In this document: positions 1 to 8,710 of the stretch, one piece after another
Position numbering within the stretch: the stretch's first letter is position 1
Layout of the letters: each line of letters begins with the position of its first letter
NCBI GenBank assembly: GCA_964605665.1
Contig: CAZSDP010000018.1
Coordinates: 1 to 64,000 of the forward strand
Origin: CAZSDP01 sp964605665
GTDB taxonomy: Bacteria > Planctomycetota > UBA8108 > UBA1146
Reading direction: 5' to 3'
Length of the DNA stretch: 64,000 bases
Notes under the pieces: generated by a model
Told to the model about the DNA's origin: nothing
Database searches by the model: none
The model's input: only the letters and a program-made list of their open reading frames with translations
Made by a program: the position numbers and the translations under genes

Positions 1-533
1 TTGTTGGCGATATCGAGGACGTCTTCCGATTGCTCGATCTCCGCGGCCAAGCCGAGAATTTCGTCGTCTTCGATACCCTCGAGGAGCTCATCGACGTCGG
101 CAGAAGAGCGTTGGTAGGCGCGGTTGATCAATGACGTGATCTCGGCCCTCGTTGCGACCACCGGCTCCGCCATTCCACCCAACATGCTTGCGAGATCATC
201 CATCGGGTGGATGTCCAGCGGGTCGCAGGTGGCGACCTTCAACCCGGTTGCGCTCTCTTCGATCGCCACGAGATTGTAGGTTCGGGCAAACTGAGCGGGA
301 ACTTTCGTCACAAACGAGTTGGGCACTTCGGTATCGGAAAGATCTTCGACGTAGGGCAAGCGTAGGCGCTTTGCGAGTAGCTCGAGCAGCTCATTTTCCG
401 AGACGTAGCCCTTCTGTCGAAGGACCTTGTCGAGGGGCTGGCCCGTTTCACGTTCCTCGTCCCGGCACTCCAGAAGTTGCTCCTCGGTGAGGGTGCCTTC
501 GGCTACGAGGTCGTTGAAAAGTGACAGTTTCAT
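1..533 (-). CDS. gspE: Type II secretion ATPase GspE, N-terminal part (runs off window)
   Basis: Only the first 177 codons are inside the window. The start is the ATG at 533-531 and the frame stays open to base 1. The translation begins MKLSLFNDLVAEGTLTEEQL and continues through the pattern 'GQPLDKVLRQKGYVSENELL', typical of the GspE/PilB N-terminal domain (T2SSE_N), which docks the cytoplasmic assembly ATPase to the inner-membrane platform. The Walker motifs lie beyond the window edge. It follows gspD by 52 bp on the same strand, so it is the distal gene seen of a type II secretion operon. A PilB or type IV pilus ATPase shares this domain; the adjacent GspD-type secretin makes GspE the better reading. 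Confidence 0.82.
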   Translation of the reverse strand, partial: MKLSLFNDLVAEGTLTEEQLLECRDEERETGQPLDKVLRQKGYVSENELLELLAKRLRLPYVEDLSDTEVPNSFVTKVPAQFARTYNLVAIEESATGLKVATCDPLDIHPMDDLASMLGGMAEPVVATRAEITSLINRAYQRSSADVDELLEGIEDDEILGLAAEIEQSEDVLDIAN

Positions 534-585
534 GCGGAGCTCATTCCGTACTGCATGGTAACTCTAGCATTGGGATTAGACTGCT

Positions 586-2763
586 CTAATCGCGATTCTG
601 AAGTGAACGGTCGCGTGGCGGTTTGTTCGGCAACTCGAACTTGTTCAGACGCAGCACATCGCCGAATCCACGCACTCCTTCAATGGCTTGATCACTGAGT
701 AGCTCAAGGTCAGCGCTTCGTTCTTCATCGATGATGTGTGCCGTCAGGAACACATACAAATTGTCGCGACTGCTGTCGGTTCCTCTGCTTTGAAAGAATC
801 GACCGAGGAAAGGCAAGTCTCCCAAGAAGGGGATCTTGTCCACCACTGTCGATTCGTTCTCGCGTGCGAGGCCGCCGATGATGAAGAGGCTGCCATTTGG
901 GATCGTCACATTTGAGTTGACGGTGTTCACCGATCGATCCGGCAGCGTCCCGGTGGAGCTCGAAGCGGCGGCGAAGCTCGACACTTCGAGGTTCAACTGC
1001 AGGAGGACCACTTCTTTCGAGATCGTCGGGGTGAGCGACATTCGAATACCAGCGGATTCGGAGGACTGCCCCGAAGTGGTGTTCACGTTGGTGGTGTTCG
1101 AAGTCTCGAAGAAGATCTCGGTATCGATGTTGATCGAGCTCTCCTGGTTGTCATCCGCGAGGATGAACGGAGTCGCGAGGATCTTTGACTCGGAGTCCTG
1201 TTTGATCGCTCGGAGGATCGCCGGCAACTGTCCATCACTGGAGATTGCGGTCAAGAGTCCGGTGCCGCCGCCACCTCCCGTAAAGGTCCGTACGAAGTTG
1301 TCGGGAAGCTCGGCGGTGTCAAGAGTCGAAATACCAAACGCACTCATCGCTGCGATTCGCGTGGCTTGATCGTCGAGATTTCCTGCCAAGAATTCGATGG
1401 TGTAGTTCAGATTCGAAGAATCTGTGACCTGAACCAGCGCCGCTTCGAGGAAGACTTGGCGCCGGCGGGCATCGATGTCTTTCAGGATGCTCTCGATCTC
1501 ATTCCACTCTTCCGGTTCAGCTTGAACGATCAGGGTGTTCGTCTCTGGGTGTGGGACGATGCGCGTCGGGGTGAACTGCTGCTGTTGCTGAACTCCCTGA
1601 GTCTGTCCTCGCGCGTTTCGGCTGGTCCGATTGCTCGTGCGCTGGTTTAGGGAGCCTTGGGTACCTTCCACCAGCTGACGAATCACGTCGGCGAGATCTT
1701 CCGCCTTGAGGTACTTCACTCGGTAGGTGTGTGTGTTCCGTCGGAAACTCTTCACCTTTGTATCGAGGGCCTCGAGCAGCTGGTAGACGAGATCAACTTC
1801 GTCCTCGTCGGTGCTTTGAATGATGATCTGCTGGGTTCGCTGATCCGCGATCAAGCTCGTTCCTTCGCCGACCTGAGTTGCGGTTTGCGTGGCGGCACCC
1901 GCGGGCTGTCTTCGGTTGGCGGTTTGACGGGCTCTCGGCTGGCCGGGAACACCGGGAGAATTGAGAACCTCTTCGATGATGCTGACCAGATCTTCAGCGT
2001 CAGCATAGGTGAGCTCGACGATGTCGAGGATCATCTCAGGGCCGATCACCTCGACATCGATGTAACGGACGAGTCGTTGAATGTGCTCCAGCACGGCGAG
2101 CTTCGCCTTGATGATCAGGGTGTCGCTCGATGTCACGGGCACCATCTTGATGCTGCCCGACTGGCGACCGGAACCCTGGATATCGAGGAGATCTCGAAGC
2201 GCCTGTGACACCACGCTGGTGTCGGTGTGCTTCAGTTGCAGGACGAGAGTCGCCAGTTCCTGGCGGTTCTCAATCGTCCCTTCCTCACCGGGCTCGATGA
2301 TCGGGGTGGTGGGTGATCCTGGAGCCGGATTCCGCGCTGCGTTACTGCGGACTTGAATCACTTCGCTTCCGTCTTCGAGCGTCTCTTCCCACATCTCGTA
2401 GCCATTGGTTTCGAGGATGGTACGGACGATCGGCAAGGTGAGCGGACGAATGTCACCGAGGACTTCAATCGTCACCTCAGGCGCAAATGCCGGGTCTGCT
2501 CCAGCGGAGGGGTAATTGACCAGTTTCTCCGTGATGTCTTGGAGATAGCGCATCAGGTTCAGAATGGGGATCTTGCCTTCGGTCATCTCGCCGTCGGCAA
2601 CGATTTCGACCGGGTCACCAGCATCTTCTCCGGTGTCCACCGGTTGGGCGAAGAGCGTGGATCCCAGCATCGAGCACAAGATGATTGCGCTGAGGGCTTT
2701 GAATTGGAGACCTGCGCGACGGCGGAAAACCGCAGGCAGCATCTGTTCGAACGAAAGGGACAT
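586..2763 (-). CDS. gspD: Type II secretion system secretin GspD
   Basis: This 725-residue protein should form the outer-membrane secretin ring. A signal peptide covers about residues 1-40 (basic FRRR, hydrophobic core, cut near LFAQ). Several N-domains follow, with Q/T/R-rich linkers between them. The C-terminal secretin domain contains RQVFLEAALVQVTDSSNLNY and the hallmark KIPFLGDLPFLGRFF. The reading frame extends upstream to 2877, but the ATG at 2763 is chosen because it has a GGAAGGA Shine-Dalgarno at good spacing and starts the signal peptide directly. It lies between a stand-alone secretin N-domain protein (263 bp upstream) and gspE (52 bp downstream). Function is assigned by family motifs and order. 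Confidence 0.93.
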   Translation of the reverse strand: MSLSFEQMLPAVFRRRAGLQFKALSAIILCSMLGSTLFAQPVDTGEDAGDPVEIVADGEMTEGKIPILNLMRYLQDITEKLVNYPSAGADPAFAPEVTIEVLGDIRPLTLPIVRTILETNGYEMWEETLEDGSEVIQVRSNAARNPAPGSPTTPIIEPGEEGTIENRQELATLVLQLKHTDTSVVSQALRDLLDIQGSGRQSGSIKMVPVTSSDTLIIKAKLAVLEHIQRLVRYIDVEVIGPEMILDIVELTYADAEDLVSIIEEVLNSPGVPGQPRARQTANRRQPAGAATQTATQVGEGTSLIADQRTQQIIIQSTDEDEVDLVYQLLEALDTKVKSFRRNTHTYRVKYLKAEDLADVIRQLVEGTQGSLNQRTSNRTSRNARGQTQGVQQQQQFTPTRIVPHPETNTLIVQAEPEEWNEIESILKDIDARRRQVFLEAALVQVTDSSNLNYTIEFLAGNLDDQATRIAAMSAFGISTLDTAELPDNFVRTFTGGGGGTGLLTAISSDGQLPAILRAIKQDSESKILATPFILADDNQESSINIDTEIFFETSNTTNVNTTSGQSSESAGIRMSLTPTISKEVVLLQLNLEVSSFAAASSSTGTLPDRSVNTVNSNVTIPNGSLFIIGGLARENESTVVDKIPFLGDLPFLGRFFQSRGTDSSRDNLYVFLTAHIIDEERSADLELLSDQAIEGVRGFGDVLRLNKFELPNKPPRDRSLQNRD

Positions 2764-2829
2764 GAGAACGGTCCTTCCCGAGGGCCAGGAGCGTGGGCTC
2801 CGCCGGCTCGCACCTGCCAGCGGAAGACC

Positions 2830-2846
2830 CGGTGGGGTCCCCACCG
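2830..2846 (-). promoter_or_regulatory. Palindromic hairpin in the gspD leader
   Basis: A perfect inverted repeat (CGGTGGGG-T-CCCCACCG) sits 67 bp upstream of the gspD start, inside a 263-bp GC-rich leader. There is no U tract, so it is not an obvious terminator. It could be a processing, attenuation or protein-binding element. No known riboswitch was recognised. Confidence 0.35.
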
Positions 2847-3026
2847 CCGATGGCGGAATGGGGAGCCTCAGCCTCAATTGGCAAAAGTGGAGCCAACCTA
2901 CCTAGGTCCGATCGGTTTGTAAGCGCTTCTTCTGGAGTAGTTTGTGGCAGGAAGCTGAGGGGGGTCGTTTTCTAGGGCGGTTCGCTGTCGCGGTCTTCAA
3001 CAGTGAGTTGTTGGATTTCACTACAC

Positions 3027-3797
3027 TTATCGAGATCCTTGATCGAGCTTCTGAAGGACCTCCTCGATCCCTGTCCACGACTGCTGAGGACAGCGAATCA
3101 GCAAGAGATTTTGGTCTGGCGCCGCGACCACCCGCAGGGCGTGCCCCCCGATCTTTCGCCATTCGGTCTCGAACTGGACGGCGAGGATCGAAGCATGAAC
3201 CCAATTGGGCCGGTAGGAGCGGAGGACAGGCTTCGTTCGGGGGATCCCCACCGGAGTGTCGAGCTCTCGAACCAAGGCGAGGTACTCCTTCAGAAACCTC
3301 TTCGAGGTGAAGCGGACGACGACGCTCTGGGTACGGGGATCTGGAATGAACTTCGTCACCGATTCTTCCGGCGAAACCTTCGATTCTCGAGTTGCCGCCT
3401 GAGCATTGAGCATTTCCGCCACTATCTCGGCATCGGCGTGCCGAAGCTCGATCACCTCGATTTCGACTGGAATCGTTCGTTGACCCGAATTGAGCCGATT
3501 GGTTGCGAGCCAGCCTTTTCGCGGTTCTTCCGGGGTCAGTTCCACCAAGACGATGCCCGCATCGAGGAGAAGGGAGAGGATCTCCGGGAGTGCAGCGCGG
3601 GTGACGGTGAGGTCTCGGGGGAGAATCACGGTTCGATTTCCCGTGGTCGTCGTTTCGGGGACCACGGGGCGTTCGGCGATCCTCGAGGCGGCTGCCAACA
3701 AGACTCCTGCCGGCCAGGGACCGGCGTGGAGGTGAGGAGACTGAGCGCCCTTGAGGATCGGCATCAAGAGCAGCACCACGGCGAAGGCGATGTTCAT
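3027..3797 (-). CDS. Exported protein made only of secretin N-domains (GspD-related)
   Basis: The 256-residue product has a short signal peptide (first ~19 residues, hydrophobic FAVVLLLMPIL). Two or three secretin N1-type repeats follow: 'VEVIELRHADAEIVAEMLNAQ' is cognate to 'VLQLKHTDTSVVSQALRDLL' in GspD, and the segment near residues 150-180 ends in the same 'VRELDTPVG' style as N-domain boundaries. It has no secretin barrel and no PF.LGDIP motif. It lies between the sigma-54 regulator and gspD, so it is likely a periplasmic partner of the secretin. Family membership is inferred from the repeat pattern. GAGGAG precedes the ATG by 11 nt. Confidence 0.6.
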   Translation of the reverse strand: MNIAFAVVLLLMPILKGAQSPHLHAGPWPAGVLLAAASRIAERPVVPETTTTGNRTVILPRDLTVTRAALPEILSLLLDAGIVLVELTPEEPRKGWLATNRLNSGQRTIPVEIEVIELRHADAEIVAEMLNAQAATRESKVSPEESVTKFIPDPRTQSVVVRFTSKRFLKEYLALVRELDTPVGIPRTKPVLRSYRPNWVHASILAVQFETEWRKIGGHALRVVAAPDQNLLLIRCPQQSWTGIEEVLQKLDQGSR

Positions 3798-3886
3798 CTC
3801 GCTGTCGACTCCTCTTCAGTGCAGGGGCGCCACGGGTTGAGAGATTCGGCTTCGCTCACCACAAGCAACAGTCTTGCCAGCGACCG

Positions 3887-5740
3887 CTAGGCTGGCGGAC
3901 GAATTTCGAGGTTTTTCAATCGGGCGTAGAGGGTGGAGCGCTCAATTCCCAGCAATTCGGCCGCTTTCGACTTGTTCCAGCCGACATGATCGAGCATGCG
4001 GATGATGTGTTCACGCTCGAGATCCTGCAAAGAACAGGGTGTCCAACCTTCTTCGCCAGCGGCGGGTTCCCCTTCCGCTCGCGGCATCGTCAGATCTTCA
4101 GGCACGATCTGCTCCCCGCGGGCCAAGACCACGGCACTCTCGATGGCGTTGCGCAGTTGTCGGACGTTTCCTGGCCAGGGGTATTCGAGAAGCCGATTTC
4201 TCGCGGCAGCATCGAACTGTTTTCGCGCGCCACCAACTCGGTGTGAAAAGTGGTCGAGAAAGTGATCGATCAACAACTCTAGGTCGCCCGGTCGGTCACG
4301 GAGTGGGGGAACGATCACTTCGAGGACGTTCAAACGATAGTAGAGGTCTTCGCGAAATCTCCCTTGGCGAACTTCCTGGGCGAGATCACGGTTGGTCGCG
4401 GCGACGATTCTGACGTCGACTTCAACCGGGGAAGTGCCACCCACCCGTTCAAAGCGACGCTCTTCGAGGAGTCTCAGCAGCTTCCCCTGGCATGCGAGAG
4501 GAAGCTCGCCGATTTCATCGAGGAATACGGTACCGCCGTCGGCAGCCTCGAATCGTCCCTGTTTTCGCTGGTCTGCTCCGGTGAATGCGCCCTTTTCATG
4601 CCCGAAGAGCTCGCTCTCCACCAATGACTCGGGGATGGCGGCGCAGTTGAGGGCGGCAAAGGGTGCACCTCGTCGAGGGCTTTGGTAGTGAAGGCCGCGT
4701 GCGACCAATTCTTTTCCGGTCCCGGTGTCACCACGAATCAAGACCGTGCTTTCTGTCGGAGCGGCGCGTCGAATGAACTCACGGACGCGCTCGATGGCGG
4801 GGGACTGCCCGATGATGGGGTGGGTGTCGATCAGAGTCTTCACCAGCGTTTCGCGTTCGCGCTCAAGGCCACCGAGGGCGGCTCCTGCCTGCATCGCCGC
4901 GCCGATGAACTGGGCAGCAACCGCGGCACCGTAGAGATCCTCGGTTTGGAATGGCCCCTGTCGACCCTGTAGGCGATCGAGGTAGAGGATCCCGGCGATG
5001 ACTCCTCCGAGCGGAATCGGGGCAGCTAAGATCGATCGGATCTCTTCACCGACCACACTTTGGCGAGCGGCGAATCGCTCATCGACCGTGGTGTCTTCGG
5101 AGAGAACTGCTTCACGTGTTTGCATCACTTCTTGATAGATCGTCTGACTGAGGACAAATCCGCGCAGCATTTGATCACCGCGAGAGCAGGCTGCTCGGCA
5201 GAGCAGCTGATCCCCATCGAGGAGCAGTACCGCGCCACGGTCTGCATCGAATTTGTCGACCAGCAGTCGGATGCCTTGCTCGACAATCGCCAAGTCTTGA
5301 GTTTGCCCGGAGAGATCTTGCGAGAGTTGGTACAGAGCGCTGAGAACTCCCGCCGCGCGCAGCTCACCGCCATCATGAGATTCGCTCCGCAACCTGCGGA
5401 CGACCTGGGTTTGAGCGTCCGGTTGGGCGACTTGGTCGATCTCATCCACAAATTGTAGTTCGCAGTCGCCGATCCCGATGTGGTCTCCGGGGGCGAGCAA
5501 CGATTCTCGGACAGGATCTCCGTTGACGAAGGTTCGGTTGCTCGAACCGAGATCCACAACGTGCCAACCATCTTCTCGGAGACAGAAACGGGCGTGAAAG
5601 CGGCTCACCGCTCCGTCCGATAGAACGACATCCGCGGCAGCATCTCGACCGACAACGATACCCTCGTCGTCTTGTCCCGTTTCGAGCAACTGCTCGCGAA
5701 GATGACCGGGAGACTCTCGGATCCACAATCGAGGTGACAT
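3887..5740 (-). CDS. FHA-GAF sigma-54-dependent transcriptional activator
   Basis: A 617-residue enhancer-binding protein. An FHA domain (about 6-100, with GRDAAAD...SRFHA...GSSNRTFVNG) reads phosphothreonine. A GAF domain spans about 130-290. The AAA+ sigma-54 domain (about 305-540) has Walker A GDTGTGKE, the sigma-54 contact loop GAFTGA and Walker B VFLDEI. A Fis-type helix-turn-helix ends the protein (about 575-610). The frame is open 13 codons further upstream, but the ATG at 5740 overlaps the kinase stop as TGATG and follows GGAAAAG, so translational coupling is the better start. Because FHA domains bind phosphothreonine, the upstream kinase is its likely partner (inference). It probably controls secretion or substrate genes through RpoN. 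Confidence 0.93.
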   Translation of the reverse strand: MSPRLWIRESPGHLREQLLETGQDDEGIVVGRDAAADVVLSDGAVSRFHARFCLREDGWHVVDLGSSNRTFVNGDPVRESLLAPGDHIGIGDCELQFVDEIDQVAQPDAQTQVVRRLRSESHDGGELRAAGVLSALYQLSQDLSGQTQDLAIVEQGIRLLVDKFDADRGAVLLLDGDQLLCRAACSRGDQMLRGFVLSQTIYQEVMQTREAVLSEDTTVDERFAARQSVVGEEIRSILAAPIPLGGVIAGILYLDRLQGRQGPFQTEDLYGAAVAAQFIGAAMQAGAALGGLERERETLVKTLIDTHPIIGQSPAIERVREFIRRAAPTESTVLIRGDTGTGKELVARGLHYQSPRRGAPFAALNCAAIPESLVESELFGHEKGAFTGADQRKQGRFEAADGGTVFLDEIGELPLACQGKLLRLLEERRFERVGGTSPVEVDVRIVAATNRDLAQEVRQGRFREDLYYRLNVLEVIVPPLRDRPGDLELLIDHFLDHFSHRVGGARKQFDAAARNRLLEYPWPGNVRQLRNAIESAVVLARGEQIVPEDLTMPRAEGEPAAGEEGWTPCSLQDLEREHIIRMLDHVGWNKSKAAELLGIERSTLYARLKNLEIRPPA

Positions 5741-7611
5741 CAGCTTTTCCACCTGTCTGCGCGTTGCCGTGCGAGCCAAGCTCGATCGAGCTTTCCTTTG
5801 ACGAGGATCTCTTCGATCTTGACCGTGAATCGATTTCGCTGGGGCCAGTTGGTCTCGAACACGATTCCCCCGACCGGGATTCGATCCTTGGGCATCGTGA
5901 AGGTGAAGGATGCCTGGTTGGCCACGGTGCCATCCTTCTTTTCTTGGTCGAGACGAAACTGGAACTGAGCAACATCCTTTTCCGGATCAGGGTCGCGCGC
6001 CAAGGTCAAGATGTATGGCTCGCTCTTAACTTTGAAGTCGATGAGGGGGGGATTGGTGGTGATCGGGATGTTCTCTCCTCGATCGGTCACCGTGATGATT
6101 CGATCGTACGCTTGTTTTGGGTCGACGTAGAGATTGATCTCGATCCCATTTTTGTTCTCCGGGGTGCCGTCATCGCCGATTCTCATTCGGAAGTGTTGTC
6201 TCTGTAACAGGAGCAGGCCTCTCAGCTGAATCTCGCGAAAATCTGAGAGGAAAACATCGGCGAGTCGAACCGGTCGATCGTAGTTCTTCCATGAGAGACC
6301 TCCCTTTTCGATCAGCGGTGTCCGCGTACCTTCAGGCAAGTCTTGGGTCGAGAAGGAAACGGTGGGAGTCCGCTCATGACGTTGTGAAAGCTTCTTCAGC
6401 TTGAAGTCGTAGTAGAGCTTTTCATAAGGCTGTTCGTCGATGTGAATTCCCTTGAAGAGCTGTGCGACTTCGACCGGTTCATCTCGACGCTGTTGGCCGA
6501 CCGCGACTCCGACAATCGAGGCTACGAGGAGTACCGCTGCCCCGATTGCGATTCTATTGCGGGGCTTTCTACGCGACCGATGAGGAGAGAGCTCGGTCAG
6601 AATCGTCTCACATTGTTCGAGCAGCGCCTCATAGTCATGGGGTCGATCCTCGGGTCGCTTTTCGAGCAGGAACAAGATCAGCGCGTCGATGGAATCTGGG
6701 ACCTCGGGGCGGTGCGAGCTAGGTGGTTTCGGTTTTTCATTCGCATGCGCGACGAAGAGATCGACGCGGTTCTCGTGACGAAATGGTTCAAGGCCGGTGA
6801 GCAGGTAGTAGAGAGTGCATCCGAGCGAGTACATATCTGAACGGTGATCGACCCGCCAACCTCGCGCTTGTTCCGGCGAGACGTAGTGGGGGCTACAGAG
6901 AATTTGATCACCGTCAGAATCCTCGACTTCGCTGACCTGTAGTGCGAGTCCAAAGTCGACCAACTTCACTCGGTCTTGTGCATCGAGGAGTAGGTTTGAC
7001 GGCTTGACATCTCTATGGACGATTCCGTTACGGTAGGCGGCGCGCAGACCTTGTGCAGCTTGAATGGCAATTTCGATCGTCGCGACAAGAGGAAGAGGCC
7101 CCTTGTCTTTCACTTTGTCCTCTGCGGATTGCCCTTCGACGTACTCCATGACGAAGAACGAAGGCTCGTCTGCTGCGCCGGGATGAATCGAGAAGATCTG
7201 GGCGATGTTGGGATGGTTAACCGCTGCTACAGCTCGGGCTTCTCCCAGGAAAAGACGGTTGTAGGCCTCGTCTTCCTCATAGCGGGTGTGAATCCTCTTG
7301 ATCGCGACCCAGCGGCGGAGTTGGGGATCGTGGGCTCGGTAGACGACCCCCATCCCACCTTCCCCGATCTTCTCTTCGAGACGGAACGAGCCGAGTGTCA
7401 TCCGTCTCGGCCTTCTCATCGGCGTCGTATCGCGGATCGATCCCGAGCCGGAGAGGGGGGCCGTCTGATTTGGATCTAGAGGAGCGGTTTTCTCGGCGCT
7501 ACCACTTTGCCCGTCGGCGTTATGTACCGTTCCCGGAGAAGAGTGGGACCGATCGGAATCCTGGGGAATTTCCGACTCTGGTTCGTGCGCTGGTCGCGTA
7601 TCGTCAGGCAC
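5740..7611 (-). CDS. Transmembrane Ser/Thr protein kinase (PknB type)
   Basis: The 623-residue kinase has a Pro/Ser-rich leader, then a complete Hanks-type domain at about 72-340: G-loop GEGGMG (83-88), VAIK lysine 105, HRDVKPSN with Asp201, and DFG (219-221). One membrane helix at about 353-372 is followed by a ~250-residue beta-rich extracytoplasmic tail with no family I recognise. All catalytic residues are present. The start is GTG with GGAG eight bases upstream. It is the first gene of the minus-strand secretion operon and overlaps the FHA/sigma-54 activator by TGATG, which suggests an envelope signal passed by phosphorylation to the activator. The target is inferred, not shown. Confidence 0.93.
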   Translation of the reverse strand: MPDDTRPAHEPESEIPQDSDRSHSSPGTVHNADGQSGSAEKTAPLDPNQTAPLSGSGSIRDTTPMRRPRRMTLGSFRLEEKIGEGGMGVVYRAHDPQLRRWVAIKRIHTRYEEDEAYNRLFLGEARAVAAVNHPNIAQIFSIHPGAADEPSFFVMEYVEGQSAEDKVKDKGPLPLVATIEIAIQAAQGLRAAYRNGIVHRDVKPSNLLLDAQDRVKLVDFGLALQVSEVEDSDGDQILCSPHYVSPEQARGWRVDHRSDMYSLGCTLYYLLTGLEPFRHENRVDLFVAHANEKPKPPSSHRPEVPDSIDALILFLLEKRPEDRPHDYEALLEQCETILTELSPHRSRRKPRNRIAIGAAVLLVASIVGVAVGQQRRDEPVEVAQLFKGIHIDEQPYEKLYYDFKLKKLSQRHERTPTVSFSTQDLPEGTRTPLIEKGGLSWKNYDRPVRLADVFLSDFREIQLRGLLLLQRQHFRMRIGDDGTPENKNGIEINLYVDPKQAYDRIITVTDRGENIPITTNPPLIDFKVKSEPYILTLARDPDPEKDVAQFQFRLDQEKKDGTVANQASFTFTMPKDRIPVGGIVFETNWPQRNRFTVKIEEILVKGKLDRAWLARQRADRWKS

Positions 7612-7682
7612 TGCTCATACTCCGTCAGTGGAAAGGCCGGTTCGCGACCTTTGTTGGTGACTGCTCATCGAGAGGTCTCCAC

Positions 7683-8441
7683 ATGGTGTCCATTTTCGAG
7701 AGGAAGATCGAGGATTCTGTGAGCGCCTCCACGACGATTCGAGCCATCGTGCCCGTTCTCGACGAAGCGGAGCGGCTGGAGAGTGCGCTCCTGCGGCTGC
7801 GCGACGCTCGGGTTGACTGCCTGGTCGTGGTGGACGGAGGAAGTCGAGATCGGTCTCTTGAGATTGCGCATCGCCATGCCGATTTGGTCAAAGTCGAACC
7901 GAGAGGATTGGCAGCGCAGCTCAACCTGGGGGCGGAGGGCGCGACGGAGGATGTTCTTTTCTTTCATTATGCGGACGCTGTTGCCCCCCCTCAGTTTCGA
8001 GCAGCGATCACGAGAACTTTGACAGATCCGCGCGCTTTGGGCGGCGCTTTTCGTTTGCAACTCGAGCCTCACTCCCCTCTTCTTCGCTTCATCGCCTGGG
8101 GGGCGAATCTCCGCACTTTGTGCGGGCTAGGCCCCTTTGGGGATCAGGGGATCTTCGTCCGCCGATCGGCATTTGAGGCGGTGGGTGGCTATCGTCCCGA
8201 TCAATTGCTGGAAGACCTCGATTTGGTTCGACGCCTTCGTCGTCAGGGTGCGATCCGCGTTCAGCGAGAAGCGATGCTCTCCTCTGCTCGCAGGTGGCAA
8301 GAGGATGGTCACCTCCGCACTACCTTCAGGCATTGGCGAACCCTCGCTTTGCACCTTCTCCGCAGAGGACACTCCCCTCCATCGCAGGCTGCTTATGCCC
8401 GTTGGAGACGGGGAGGACGCGGAGCCCCCCCATCCTCCTGA
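7683..8441 (+). CDS. Family 2 glycosyltransferase, TIGR04283 type
   Basis: The 252-residue cytoplasmic protein has a GT-A fold start (IVPVLDEAERLESAL), a nucleotide-binding VVVDGGSRDRS segment and the family signature LGGAFRLQL...FGDQGIFVRR...GGY...LLEDLDLVRRLRR...SARRW. This matches the TIGR04283 group named 'rSAM/selenodomain-associated transferase 2'. The frame stays open back to 7395 but that part opposes the kinase gene; the ATG at 7683 follows GAGAGG and begins just before the conserved core. The substrate is unknown. The C-terminus is arginine-rich and looks slightly extended. It is divergent from the secretion operon with 71 bp between the starts. Confidence 0.85.
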   Translation: MVSIFERKIEDSVSASTTIRAIVPVLDEAERLESALLRLRDARVDCLVVVDGGSRDRSLEIAHRHADLVKVEPRGLAAQLNLGAEGATEDVLFFHYADAVAPPQFRAAITRTLTDPRALGGAFRLQLEPHSPLLRFIAWGANLRTLCGLGPFGDQGIFVRRSAFEAVGGYRPDQLLEDLDLVRRLRRQGAIRVQREAMLSSARRWQEDGHLRTTFRHWRTLALHLLRRGHSPPSQAAYARWRRGGRGAPPSS

Positions 8442-8710
8442 TGTTCGGGTTTTCGACGGTCGCGCTGTTGCAATTTACTACAGATGGCACCGCAAAGGGG
8501 GTTGTTTGCTGGTGTTTTTCTGGCTCGAATGAGGTAGTGAATCGAAGCCGGTCATCCTAAGTTCTTTATTAATGGCATCTTGTGGGTTGGAGCTGAATTT
8601 GCGAAGTGTTCGTCGGGCCTCCGACAAGAGAGGAATGTCGTTTGCCTTCTTTGAGTATCGCTCCGTTGGGAGCGCTCGTGTTCCCCTAGGGACAGGTTTG
8701 GGCACTTCGC
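8442..8710. other. Intergenic region with a candidate upstream element
   Basis: No gene is supported in these 269 bases. The 21-mer at 8555-8575 (TCCTAAGTTCTTTATTAATG plus G) matches 16 of 21 positions with 15365-15385, which lies upstream of another plus-strand gene. It is 136 bp before the histidine-kinase start and may be a shared promoter or regulator site. Confidence 0.35.
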
